Source: Candidatus Krumholzibacteriia bacterium (GTDB lineage Bacteria > Krumholzibacteriota > Krumholzibacteriia > LZORAL124-64-63). From it: a stretch of 26,413 nt of DNA. Of this stretch, positions 1 to 6,960 are shown one piece after another. Position 1 is the first letter of the stretch. The number at the start of each line of letters is the position of its first letter. Under the pieces are notes generated by a model, which was not told the DNA's origin, did no database searches, and was given only the letters and a program-made list of their open reading frames with translations. The position numbers were made by a program, and so were the translations under genes. The DNA lies in the NCBI GenBank assembly GCA_014859985.1, contig JACZKN010000212.1:1-26413 (forward strand). Direction: 5' to 3'.

Positions 1-162
1 GGCTGTGGCGGCGGGTGGTTTCGGTGGTGCCGGGGGGGATGGCTTCGCGGTGGCGTTTGCGGTAGCTGGGGGCGCGGGGATCGGGGTAGAATACCGGCGT
101 GCCCTTAGGGAGGATGGCATGACGACGTTCTCCAAGGGTCAGCGCCTGGTCTGGTTAGGTAC
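1..162. other. Left edge without a defined gene; possible decayed coding fragment on the minus strand
   Basis: No complete gene is visible. On the minus strand one frame stays open from a TAA near 155 to the window edge, and over about 1-115 its third positions are very rich in C. Its peptide includes LPKGTPVFYPDP. It has no ATG, GTG or TTG start after the upstream stop, so it would be a remnant or a frame-damaged 5' end of something continuing left of the window. A plus-strand frame is also open to a stop at 167-169, but it reads as low-complexity Gly/Ala. I do not recognise a family. Confidence 0.3.
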
Positions 163-768
163 ATGGTGAAGCAAGCGTTCGTGGTCTGTACGATTCTAGC
201 GGGTGGCTTGCACGCCGCCGCCTGGGGCCAGGCTATTAGTGTTGAATATGACCTCAACGTACCAGCAGCCAGCACATTGGAAGATCTTGCAGGGGTGGAA
301 TTCGATGCCGAAAGCGACTTCGCGCTTAGGCTGGGATTCCTGACGAAGAACTATGCGTCGAGTGAGGCGCGCCACCGGTGGAGCATCTTTATTGGCTTCC
401 AGGCCCTGAGGACGACGGTTTATTCAGACCCTCCTGTTCAAGCGAAATACGCGGCAAACTCGATAGAGATAGGCCATGACTGGCTTGTATGGAAGAGTCG
501 GCGGGTTGGCATATCCCTCGGGGCGTCGGGTGGACTGGTGTTTATGAAAGAAAGGGATCCTGATCCGGATCCCTGTTATGGAGAATCCTGCTGGGAACCG
601 TCTTCCGGGGGCCAGCTGTCTCTCTATTCCAAATTGGAGTTCCCGATATCGGCGAAGATCGGACTCATGGCCGGGGTTCGCGGGTGGGTGCTTAGCCGGA
701 GTGGCAGCGCGATGTTCCGGCTCGATCAGGGGCCAATAGTATCTGTTGGCGTTCAGTTTATTGGGTAA
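163..768 (+). CDS. Secreted protein, possible small outer-membrane beta-barrel, function unknown
   Basis: A 201-residue protein with an N-terminal signal peptide: a basic start, a hydrophobic stretch and an Ala-rich cleavage region ending near AWGQA (about residue 23). The mature part alternates short hydrophobic and aromatic strands with polar turns (for example GFQALRT, GISLGASGGLVF, LSLYSKLEF, VSVGVQFIG) and ends close to a Phe, which resembles small outer-membrane barrels. One loop holds a DPDPDP run and a CYGESC pair that could form a disulfide. No family is recognised. Base composition is clearly less GC-rich than the genes after 2290, suggesting recent acquisition. No good Shine-Dalgarno is visible before the ATG, so the start is uncertain. 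It stands alone, with 131 bases before the next gene. Confidence 0.6.
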   Translation: MVKQAFVVCTILAGGLHAAAWGQAISVEYDLNVPAASTLEDLAGVEFDAESDFALRLGFLTKNYASSEARHRWSIFIGFQALRTTVYSDPPVQAKYAANSIEIGHDWLVWKSRRVGISLGASGGLVFMKERDPDPDPCYGESCWEPSSGGQLSLYSKLEFPISAKIGLMAGVRGWVLSRSGSAMFRLDQGPIVSVGVQFIG

Positions 769-865
769 TCGTCTTGCGGGTGAGGTAGACTTCTGACGAG
801 AGCTTCCGGCCGACGAACCCGGTCGTCACGCCCCGTGCGGGGTAGTCATCGACAATTGACCATTC
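758..865 (-). other. Possible remnant of a minus-strand coding sequence
   Basis: This minus-strand stretch reads EWSIVDDYPARG, then TTGFVGRKLSSEVYLTRK, and a stop at 758. By eye about three quarters of its third positions are G or C, against roughly half of first and second positions, which is the coding pattern of this genome. It lies largely outside the neighbouring genes, so it is not simply their antisense shadow. Upstream (above 865) the frame runs into the antisense of the reductase gene. The likely reading is the last ~35 codons of a gene whose front was lost. No family is recognised. Confidence 0.3.
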
Positions 866-899
866 AGCAGTCCGCCCATCTCGGAGTGGACCCGTCGCC

Positions 900-1459
900 A
901 TGGGACTCTTGACCTTCAGCCTCAACGTCACCCTCGACGGTTGCGTCGACCACCGCGAGGGCATCGCCGACGACGAGACGCACGCGTTCTTCACCCGCCT
1001 CCTGGACGAGGCGGGGGCGATGCTGTGGGGCCGCGTCACCTACGAGATGATGGAGAGCTACTGGCCGGCGGTCGCCCGCGGCGACGAGCAGGCGCCGCCG
1101 GCGCTGCGCGAGTGGGCGGTCAAGCTGGAGGCCAAGCCGAAGTACGTGGTGTCGTCGACGCGGACGGACTTCCCGTGGACCAACAGCCACCGCATCGCCG
1201 GCGACCTGCGCACGGGCGTGCAAAAGCTCAAGGACGCGACCCCTGCCGGCGTGCTCCTCGGCAGCGGCAAGCTCGCGACCGGGCTGGACCGGCTGGATCT
1301 GATCGACGAGTATAGGTTCCTCGTCCACCCCAGGATCGCCGGGCACGCCCGACCCTGTACCAGGGCGGGCTGCCCGGCACGCGGCGGCTCGAGCTGGTCT
1401 CGTCGACGCCGCTCCGCAGCGGCGCGGTCGCCCTGCACTACCGGCGCGCGCGCGGCTGA
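900..1459 (+). pseudogene. Dihydrofolate reductase/RibD C-terminal-like reductase, frameshifted
   Basis: The frame from ATG 900 encodes a protein of the RibD_C/DHFR-like family: TLDGCVD near the N-terminus, a GRVTYEMMESYW segment where the family has GRxTYE, and GSGKLATGLDRLDLIDEYRFLVHPRIAGHA. Near 1347 the family-like reading moves to another frame, which continues PTLYQGGLPGTRRLELVSS to VALHYRRARG and a stop at 1457-1459. One missing G (GGGCACGGCCCG expected, GGGCACGCCCG seen) explains the shift. The rejoined product would be about 186 residues, normal for the family. Uncorrected, the first frame runs on to 1628 as an unrelated tail. Such proteins are predicted NAD(P)H-dependent reductases of mostly unknown substrate. 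It is either a genuine pseudogene or a sequencing/assembly error. Confidence 0.75.
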
Positions 1460-1511
1460 CAACGGGTTGGTGCGTTGGTGCCCTGCGCGGCCCGCCGCTG
1501 ATCCAGAGCGA

Positions 1512-1578
1512 TTGAAGTACCAGGAACTTGAGCGGCGCAACACTGGGAGCGCCCAGGCTGTGATGCTGTGTACTTCAA
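1512..1578. repeat. Inverted repeat with 9-bp perfect arms in the reductase/mntA gap
   Basis: TTGAAGTAC at 1512-1520 is matched by its exact complement GTACTTCAA at 1570-1578, with 49 bases between. A smaller CTGGG-AGCG-CCCAG hairpin is nested inside. It sits in the 172-base gap before the toxin-antitoxin pair. It could be a fold in a transcript, a recombination scar or chance. I checked for integron attC core sites and found none convincing. Confidence 0.45.
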
Positions 1579-1588
1579 GGCAAGAAAC

Positions 1589-1597
1589 TGCTATTCT
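1589..1597 (+). promoter_or_regulatory. Possible extended -10 promoter element for mntA-hepT
   Basis: TGCTATTCT is an extended -10 (TGn plus a TATAAT-like hexamer) 34 bases upstream of the mntA GTG. No good -35 is seen at 17 bases, which is tolerated by extended -10 promoters. It overlaps no gene. Confidence 0.3.
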
Positions 1598-1631
1598 GGG
1601 AGGCAGGGCTGTAGCACCGGGAGGGTGACAG

Positions 1632-1922
1632 GTGGAATCCATTGCAGTTGATAAACTTGTGGAGATTTGTCGGGCGCACGGCACCCGTCGGGTGTCCCTC
1701 TTCGGTTCGTTCGCGCGTGGTGATGCTGGACCCGAGAGTGACGTCGATATTCTCGTCGAGTTCGAGCGCCCTACCGGCCTGCTGGCATTCGTAAGGCTGG
1801 AGCGCGAACTTGCGGAGACGCTGGGACGGCCGGTTGACCTTCTGACCGAAGAGGCGATCAGCCACCATCTTCGCGACGAGATCATGCGGTCGCGGCAGGT
1901 CGTCTATGAAACCGCGGGATAA
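1632..1922 (+). CDS. mntA: MNT-domain nucleotidyltransferase antitoxin (MntA)
   Basis: A 96-residue minimal nucleotidyltransferase. The signature GS-x10-DxD is intact (Gly25, Ser26, Asp37, Asp39), and a third acidic residue lies at Asp69 in RPVDLL. In this family MntA transfers AMP from ATP to a tyrosine of its partner HepT and so neutralises it (established for MNT-HEPN pairs). Translation starts at GTG 1632, preceded by a GGGAGG a few bases upstream. The gene overlaps hepT by 17 bases, so the two are translated together. Composition is AT-richer than the flanking reductase and methyltransferase, consistent with a mobile toxin-antitoxin cassette. Size and motif order are typical, so the call is firm. 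Confidence 0.9.
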   Translation: MESIAVDKLVEICRAHGTRRVSLFGSFARGDAGPESDVDILVEFERPTGLLAFVRLERELAETLGRPVDLLTEEAISHHLRDEIMRSRQVVYETAG

Positions 1923-2247
1923 TCGACTCTACTTGCAGCATATGCTCGAGGCTATCGCCACCATCGACGAGTATTTGGCCGATGTCGACGAAGCGGGTTT
2001 CCAGAAGTCCAGCCTGCACCAGGACGCTGTCATCCGTCAGATTCAGATCATCGGCGAAGCTGCGAAACGGGTTTCGTCCGAAGTTACTTCCCGGTTTCCC
2101 GAGGTTCCCTGGCGGGACATCGCCGGTATGCGAGATAAGCTGGTCCATGATTACTTCGGCGTCGACGTGGGGATGGTATGGACGACAGTGGTCGAAGACC
2201 TTCCTGCGTTGGCGCGCCAGCTGCCGGAGGTCCTCGATAAGCTGTAA
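1906..2247 (+). CDS. hepT: HEPN-domain toxin HepT (DUF86)
   Basis: A 113-residue helical protein of the DUF86/HepT family. The catalytic motif R-x4-H-x-Y is present as RDKLVHDY (Arg76, His81, Tyr83), followed by the usual FGVD. HepT is a HEPN ribonuclease, and the Tyr of this motif is the residue AMPylated by MntA in characterised pairs. The helix with IQIIGEAAKRVS is also typical. The start at 1906 lies inside mntA (17-base overlap) and has only a weak AGGT as ribosome site, as expected for coupled translation. All motif residues are intact, so the toxin is probably functional. Confidence 0.9.
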   Translation: MKPRDNRLYLQHMLEAIATIDEYLADVDEAGFQKSSLHQDAVIRQIQIIGEAAKRVSSEVTSRFPEVPWRDIAGMRDKLVHDYFGVDVGMVWTTVVEDLPALARQLPEVLDKL

Positions 2248-2289
2248 CCAGTGACTTCTAATGCTTTTGAGTCAAGGGAGCCTTCCCCA

Positions 2290-3036
2290 ATGGACATCCC
2301 GCGGATCTTCACGATCACCGAATCCGCCCACCGCATCCACGACCCGTTCTCGCCCGCGAAGCTCGCCACGCTCGGCGCGGCGCTGCGCCTGGAACCGGGG
2401 GCCAGGGTGCTCGACCTCGGCTGCGGCTCGGGGGAGATGCTCTGCACCTGGGCGCGCGACCACGGCATCGTCGGCACCGGCGTCGACCTGAGCGAGCTGT
2501 TCACCCGGCAGGCGAAGCTCCGTGCCGAGGAGCTCGGCGTCGCCGACCGGGTCCGGTTCATCCATGGCGATGCCGCCGGCTTCGTCCTGGACGAAAAGGC
2601 CGACGTCGCGGCCTGCGTCGGCGCCACCTGGATCGGCGGGGGCGCCGCCGGCACGATCGAACTGCTGGCGCAAAGCCTGCGCGGCGGCGGCATCATCCTC
2701 ATCGGCGAGCCCTTCTGGCGGCAACTGCCCCCGACGGAGGAGGTCGCCAAGGGGTGCGGCGCCGGCTCGGTCGCCGATTTCCTCGTGCTGCCGGAACTGC
2801 TCGCGTCCTTCGGCCGGCTCGGCTACGACGTCGTCGAGATGGTCCTGGCCGACCAGGACGACTGGGACCGGTACGAGGCGGCCAAATGGCTCACCATGCG
2901 CCGCTGGCTCGAGGCCAATCCCGACGACGAGTTCGCGGCGGAGGTCCGGGCCCAGCTGACCGCGGAGCCCGCGCGCTACGCCGCTTTCACGCGTGAATAC
3001 CTGGGGTGGGGGGTGTTCGCCCTGATGCCGCGGTGA
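2290..3036 (+). CDS. Class I SAM-dependent methyltransferase
   Basis: A 248-residue cytoplasmic protein from ATG 2290; an in-frame GTG at 2251 is possible, but AAGGGAG lies just before 2290. SAM-binding motif I is VLDLGCGSGEML (about residues 40-51), followed by a GVDLSELF strand whose acidic residue would contact the ribose, then HGDAAGF and an acidic strand around ADVAACVGATW. The C-terminal half (EPFWRQLPP, and DDWDRYEAAKW) is like the UbiE/Coq5-related small-molecule methyltransferases. The substrate cannot be read from sequence. It follows hepT by 42 bases but is GC-rich, so it is probably not part of the toxin-antitoxin cassette. Confidence 0.8.
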   Translation: MDIPRIFTITESAHRIHDPFSPAKLATLGAALRLEPGARVLDLGCGSGEMLCTWARDHGIVGTGVDLSELFTRQAKLRAEELGVADRVRFIHGDAAGFVLDEKADVAACVGATWIGGGAAGTIELLAQSLRGGGIILIGEPFWRQLPPTEEVAKGCGAGSVADFLVLPELLASFGRLGYDVVEMVLADQDDWDRYEAAKWLTMRRWLEANPDDEFAAEVRAQLTAEPARYAAFTREYLGWGVFALMPR

Positions 3037-3072
3037 GGACGCATCGTACCTCGGACCAAGGGAGTAGAATCC

Positions 3073-3798
3073 ATGAACGCACGCCTGGGCATCCTGGCCT
3101 TCGCCTTGCTGCTGCCGATTTCGGCCGCGGCCGGGGGTAATAGCGAGCCGGGCCGAATCTCGGTCTACGGGACCGCGGTGCGGCAGGTCGCCCCGAATCA
3201 GATGAATTGGCGCCTCGTCGTCCGCAACGTCGACCAGGAGACGGCGCGAGGGGCGGTGAGGGACCACGCCGCGGCCGTCGGCTCGGTGCTGGACTTCCTC
3301 AAGGGAGGTCGGGTCGCCGCGCAGGAGATCCAGACCTCCGGAATGCAGTTGGGCGAGAACTGGAAGCACATCCGCGGCGAACGTACGCGCGAGGGCTTCT
3401 ACGCCTCCACCGACGTGACCTTCAAGCTCGAGGATATCTCGAAGTACGCGGAGGTCTGGACCGGATTGGCGGATCTCGCGTCGGTGTCGATCGAGAGCGT
3501 CGAACTCGACCACGCGGACCGCATCGACCTCCAGAACGAAGCCCGGATCGACGCGGTCCTGGCGGCCCGGGAGAAGGCCCAGGGCATCGCCGATGCCCTG
3601 GGCGCCAGGCTGGGCGCGGCCTTGAGCGTCGAAGAGGACCTCCTCTTCAACGAGGGCCCGCGCAGTCGCCTGCCGAGCGCGAGCAACTCGGTCACGGCGT
3701 CCGGACCATCGGCCGGGGCCGACGAACTCTTCGCGCCTGGTTCGATTCCCATTCGGTCGCGGGTCAAGGTGGAGTTCACCTTGATCACGACACCGTAG
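3073..3798 (+). CDS. SIMPL domain (DUF541) periplasmic protein
   Basis: A 241-residue protein with a signal peptide (hydrophobic residues 5-20, Ala-rich cleavage near ISAAAGG). The mature part begins RISVYGTAVRQVAPNQ, which matches the SIMPL start (isV.G.a...v.PD/N), and continues with alternating strands and helices, an IQTSGMQLG segment and a late conserved-type ARKKA-like helix (AREKAQGIADALGARLG). SIMPL proteins such as BP26 and YggE are periplasmic or outer-membrane associated, form rings and are tied to oxidative stress; no enzymatic activity is established. AAGGGAG lies 11 bases upstream of ATG 3073. Family length is usually 230-250, so it is full length. Confidence 0.8.
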   Translation: MNARLGILAFALLLPISAAAGGNSEPGRISVYGTAVRQVAPNQMNWRLVVRNVDQETARGAVRDHAAAVGSVLDFLKGGRVAAQEIQTSGMQLGENWKHIRGERTREGFYASTDVTFKLEDISKYAEVWTGLADLASVSIESVELDHADRIDLQNEARIDAVLAAREKAQGIADALGARLGAALSVEEDLLFNEGPRSRLPSASNSVTASGPSAGADELFAPGSIPIRSRVKVEFTLITTP

Positions 3799-3927
3799 GT
3801 GCGGCGAGAACGCCGCCTGCGGAGACGTCAGCCGCTTGGTCCAGGTTTGCGTTCGCGCCGCGCCGCGCTTGTGCTCAATCCGCGCAAACGCATTGCAGGT
3901 GAAGCCGACTTGGGAAGGACTTGGGAT

Positions 3928-4560
3928 TTGCGAACTGTATGGACGACCGCCGCGATCCTGGTGATGGTGCTGCTGTCCGGCTGCGCGGTCGAATCGGGCT
4001 ACGAGCCGGCCAACGGCGACATCGTCTTCCAGACGTCCCGCTCCGGGCAGAGCGCCGCCATCCAGGCGGCGACGAAATCCAGGTACAGCCACATGGGCGT
4101 CGTCTATGTCCGCGACGGCCGGCCGGTCGTCTTCGAGGCGGTGGAGCCGGTCCGGGCGACACCGCTGGACCAGTGGATCGCCCGGGGCGAGGGCGGGCAC
4201 TTCGTCGTCAAGCGGCTCGCCAACGCCGCCGAGGTGCTGACGCCGGCCGCGCTGGCGCGCATGCAGGCCGTCGGGGAAGGGTTCGCCGGCCGGCCCTACG
4301 ACCTCTACTTCGAGTGGACGGACGACCGGATCTACTGCTCGGAACTGGTCTGGAAGATCTACGAGCGCGGCCTCGGCGTGGAGATCGGCGCGCTGCAGTC
4401 CCTGGGCGATTTCGACCTGTCGTCGCCGCCGGTGCGGGAGAAGTTGCGGGAGCGGTGGGCCGGCGGGCCGCCTCTTGACGAGAAGGTCATCTCGCCGGCC
4501 GCGATGTTCGCAAGCGACCTGTTGATAGAGGTCTACCGCGGCAAAGCACTCCGGCCGTAG
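3928..4560 (+). CDS. YiiX/DUF830-like papain-fold hydrolase, predicted lipoprotein
   Basis: I start the gene at TTG 3928 because GGAAGG lies 9 bases upstream and because the N-terminus then becomes a normal lipoprotein signal: a hydrophobic core and lipobox LSGC (Cys19). An upstream in-frame start near 3799 would add an Arg-rich, implausible leader. The 210-residue product resembles YiiX-type NlpC/P60-related proteins: His55 in YSHMGVVY, Glu70 in VFEAVEP and Cys137 in IYCSELVWKIYE form the expected His/Glu/Cys arrangement in the permuted order of this family. Members are predicted cysteine peptidases or amidases acting in the periplasm; the substrate is unknown. Anchoring to a membrane by lipid fits the lipobox. 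It lies between other exported proteins. Confidence 0.75.
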   Translation: MRTVWTTAAILVMVLLSGCAVESGYEPANGDIVFQTSRSGQSAAIQAATKSRYSHMGVVYVRDGRPVVFEAVEPVRATPLDQWIARGEGGHFVVKRLANAAEVLTPAALARMQAVGEGFAGRPYDLYFEWTDDRIYCSELVWKIYERGLGVEIGALQSLGDFDLSSPPVREKLRERWAGGPPLDEKVISPAAMFASDLLIEVYRGKALRP

Positions 4561-4669
4561 CTCGCGGTCGGCCCAGGCATTTGCCAGTTGCCTCTGTTTC
4601 GAATCGGCTTGAGGTCGTATGTTCATTCGTGGCGGCGTGGCGTTGTCCGAACCGGAGAGAAACCATCCG

Positions 4670-5176
4670 ATGAAGGGAAAGATCCTCCCGCGCACGCTTC
4701 TGGGCATCGGGCTTCTGTCGCTCCTTGTCGGGTGCAACGGCGAGTCGATGGACGGCCGCATCGTCGCGGCGTGGCCTGAATCGAAACTGGCCGCCGTGCC
4801 GGACACGCTCGCGCTGGGTGACCATCTCCTGACGGTTTCCGCATCGCTTGGGCGCGACTACTTCCCCCCGGCGCCGGTGAATGGGCGGCCCCTGGCGGCT
4901 TATATTGAACTGGCGAGTGGCAGCGATGCGCCGCCGTCCCTGCAGCCGGTCTCGGGGATCATCCGCGTCGTCTACGGTGATCGCATGTGGGTCGTGGCAG
5001 CGAGAATCGAGCCGCCGAGCGACTACGAAACGCGCAAGAGGTTCCGCTTTCTGGCGAGCAACGGTCCGCTTTGGGGCCCCGGGGACGAGGCGACCGTCGT
5101 GCTCGAGTTCGCGGATGAGTTCCAGGAGAGACGGCTGTTGCTGGCCCGCCGCGTCATGATATCGCGGAGCGAATAG
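4670..5176 (+). CDS. Small predicted lipoprotein, function unknown
   Basis: A 168-residue protein from ATG 4670, chosen because GGAGAG lies 8-9 bases upstream and the N-terminus is a clean lipoprotein signal peptide (KGKILPR basic start, hydrophobic core, LLVGC lipobox near residue 22). The mature part is beta-rich and contains GIIRVVYGDRMWVVAARI and DEATVVLEF, suggesting a compact beta sandwich. No family or catalytic motif is recognised. The last residues are basic. It lies 109 bases after the YiiX-like gene and 55 bases before the SUMF lipoprotein, so the three lipoproteins may share transcription. Confidence 0.65.
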   Translation: MKGKILPRTLLGIGLLSLLVGCNGESMDGRIVAAWPESKLAAVPDTLALGDHLLTVSASLGRDYFPPAPVNGRPLAAYIELASGSDAPPSLQPVSGIIRVVYGDRMWVVAARIEPPSDYETRKRFRFLASNGPLWGPGDEATVVLEFADEFQERRLLLARRVMISRSE

Positions 5177-5231
5177 GTAGTATCCTGACAGGCATGCGAA
5201 TCGGCATGGTATTGGGGCCGAAAGAAGGCTG

Positions 5232-6830
5232 ATGAAAGTCTCCATTACAATCGTTGGCCCAGTGCTGCTCGCGCTCTTTTTGCCCGGTTGTGCGGACGAC
5301 CCGGCTTCCCCGCGTTACCTGGAGGACTACGGCGTCCAGCCCTCGCTGGTCGTCGCCCAGGGCGCGCCCTACGTGGGCGGGAACACCGTCGCCCTCGAGT
5401 TGGCCGCGCCCGGCGCCGATTCCTGCGCCGTCTGGAACCTCGTTGACGATGTGGCGGGCGACCGCACCGTCGTGCTGCTGGCCGACGGCGCGGCGGCGGT
5501 CGCGGGCTGGCAACTCGCGCCCGGAGAAGGCCCGCGGATCGCGCAGGCCGTCTTTTGGGGGCGTGGGGGCATCGCCTCGCACGTGGCCGGCGACACGGTC
5601 GTCGTGGACGCGACCCCGCCGGTCGCCGCCGGGGTGGTCTTCCCGGGCGCCGGGGACGGCCCGGTCAACACCCTGGTGAAGCTGCGCTGGGAGCCGTTCC
5701 AGGACGCGTGGTGCGGCCCGGAGGACCTCCGGTACCGGGTGCAGGCGACCGCCGGCGGCCGGCAGTGGACGACCGCCTTCGCCGCGGGGACCGATGCCAT
5801 CATCGCCGGGCTGCCGCTGGGCGCCGAGGTCTCCTGGCAGGTGATCGCGCGCGACCCGGCGGGCAACGAAACCGTCGCTGGGTTTCCGCCCTTCGCGACC
5901 TGGCAGGTCGTCCTGCCGGAGATGGCGGACATCCCCGGCGGCTCCTTCGTGATGGGCAGCCCCCCTGACGAGCCGGGGCGGCGCGACACCGAGGTCCAGC
6001 ACGAGGTCGAGTTGACGCGGGGATTCGCCATTGCGACGACCCAGCTCGTGTACGGCACCATCGTCCCCCTCCTGCAGTGGGGCTACGATCACGGCCTGGT
6101 CACGGTTGACCCGGTCGCGGTGCGCGACGCGGTCGGTACTGGCGGAGAGATCATCTGGCGCCTCGAGTTCCCGTTCATCCAGGTCGTGTTCGACGGTGCG
6201 GTTTTCAGCCTCGCGGAGGGAGACCGCAGCGAACCGATCAGCCGGGGGTTGAGCTGGTACGGCGCGGCAGCGTTGGCGGACTGGCTGAACCTCGCCAGCG
6301 GATTCGACGTCGTGCACGACCGGGCCAGCGGCTGGCGTGCGTTCGGCGACGTCTACGCCGTCCAGGGCTACCGGCTGCCGACCGAGGCCGAGTGGGAGTT
6401 CGCCTGCCGGGCGGGCACGCAGACGGCGTTCTGGAACGGCGACCTCGAATACGCGTGCTGCGAGGACGACCCGTGGTGCTGCTGCGAGAGCGCCACCCTC
6501 GATGCGGTCGGCTGGTATTGCGGCAACTACCGGACGTACAACGGACTGCCTGCGCTCAAGCCAGCAAACCCTTGGGGACTATACGACGTTCATGGAGGCT
6601 ACCGGGATTGGTGCTACGACACCTTGGACGGGGTCTATCCCGCTGTTCCGGTCGTCGATCCGGTTCATTTCGGTTCCCCGAGCGGCCACATCACCCGTGG
6701 TGCGAACAACTATGTAGGCGCGGTCCTGGCGCAGGGGTGTCGGTCGGCCACACGGGGCGGAGGTGCGTCTTACACTTCGGGGCACAGTGGAGTACGGCTT
6801 GTCCTCTCCGGGTTCCAGCCGTCGCGCTAG
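5232..6830 (+). CDS. Lipoprotein with fibronectin-like region and SUMF1/FGE-like domain
   Basis: A 532-residue protein. Residues 1-20 form a lipoprotein signal with lipobox LPGC (Cys20). About residues 130-225 look like a fibronectin type III or Ig-like domain (LVKLRWEPFQ, and the terminal ISWQVIARDPAGNE-type strand). About residues 233-530 form a formylglycine-generating-enzyme-type domain: IPGGSFVMGSPPDE, LSWYGAAALADWLN, GYRLPTEAEWEFACRAG, GWYCGNY, NPWGLYDVHGG, and CRSATR with a GVRLV end. The final catalytic block is altered (RGANN instead of RGGSW, and no Cys pair spaced as in true FGE), so I infer a non-sulfatase-activating, perhaps carbohydrate- or protein-binding role. A run of five cysteines in eleven residues sits before GWYCGNY. 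AAGAAGG precedes ATG 5232. Confidence 0.8.
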   Translation: MKVSITIVGPVLLALFLPGCADDPASPRYLEDYGVQPSLVVAQGAPYVGGNTVALELAAPGADSCAVWNLVDDVAGDRTVVLLADGAAAVAGWQLAPGEGPRIAQAVFWGRGGIASHVAGDTVVVDATPPVAAGVVFPGAGDGPVNTLVKLRWEPFQDAWCGPEDLRYRVQATAGGRQWTTAFAAGTDAIIAGLPLGAEVSWQVIARDPAGNETVAGFPPFATWQVVLPEMADIPGGSFVMGSPPDEPGRRDTEVQHEVELTRGFAIATTQLVYGTIVPLLQWGYDHGLVTVDPVAVRDAVGTGGEIIWRLEFPFIQVVFDGAVFSLAEGDRSEPISRGLSWYGAAALADWLNLASGFDVVHDRASGWRAFGDVYAVQGYRLPTEAEWEFACRAGTQTAFWNGDLEYACCEDDPWCCCESATLDAVGWYCGNYRTYNGLPALKPANPWGLYDVHGGYRDWCYDTLDGVYPAVPVVDPVHFGSPSGHITRGANNYVGAVLAQGCRSATRGGGASYTSGHSGVRLVLSGFQPSR

Positions 6831-6864
6831 CCAGCGATCACGAGAATCCCTTCGTCTGCCGGAA

Positions 6865-6879
6865 ACGAGCTTGGCTCGT
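6865..6879 (+). terminator. Weak hairpin after the SUMF gene
   Basis: ACGAGC-TTG-GCTCGT is a perfect 6-bp stem with a 3-base loop, 34 bases past the stop. There is no T-run after it, so terminator function is doubtful. Confidence 0.2.
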
Positions 6880-6922
6880 CTTGCCCCGGTCGGTCGGGCC
6901 ATGGTATCCGGGACCACCCCCG

Positions 6923-6951
6923 TTGACACACCCACCTTCCGCAGCTAGCTT
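6923..6951 (+). promoter_or_regulatory. Predicted sigma-70 promoter of the metal-efflux operon
   Basis: A perfect -35 TTGACA (6923-6928) is followed after exactly 17 bases by TAGCTT (6946-6951), a 3-of-6 match to the -10. Initiation about seven bases later would fall near 6958, only about three bases before the ATG at 6961, and no Shine-Dalgarno is visible there. The first transcript may therefore be nearly leaderless, or the His-rich gene starts elsewhere. Confidence 0.45.
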
Positions 6952-6960
6952 GCCCCGATC

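Noticed and set aside
1458..1560. Integron attC site after the reductase pseudogene
   Set aside because: Core sites GTTRRRY and RYYYAAC in the needed arrangement were not found; only a generic inverted repeat is present.
3799..3927. N-terminal extension of the YiiX-like protein from 3799
   Set aside because: It is Arg-rich and would bury the lipoprotein signal; TTG 3928 has a ribosome site and a clean lipobox.
2272..4806. Very long minus-strand open frame (844 codons) over the methyltransferase, SIMPL and YiiX genes
   Set aside because: It is the antisense shadow of three plus-strand genes with clear family motifs; high GC removes stops. Its own peptide is Arg/Gly/Pro-rich with no motif.
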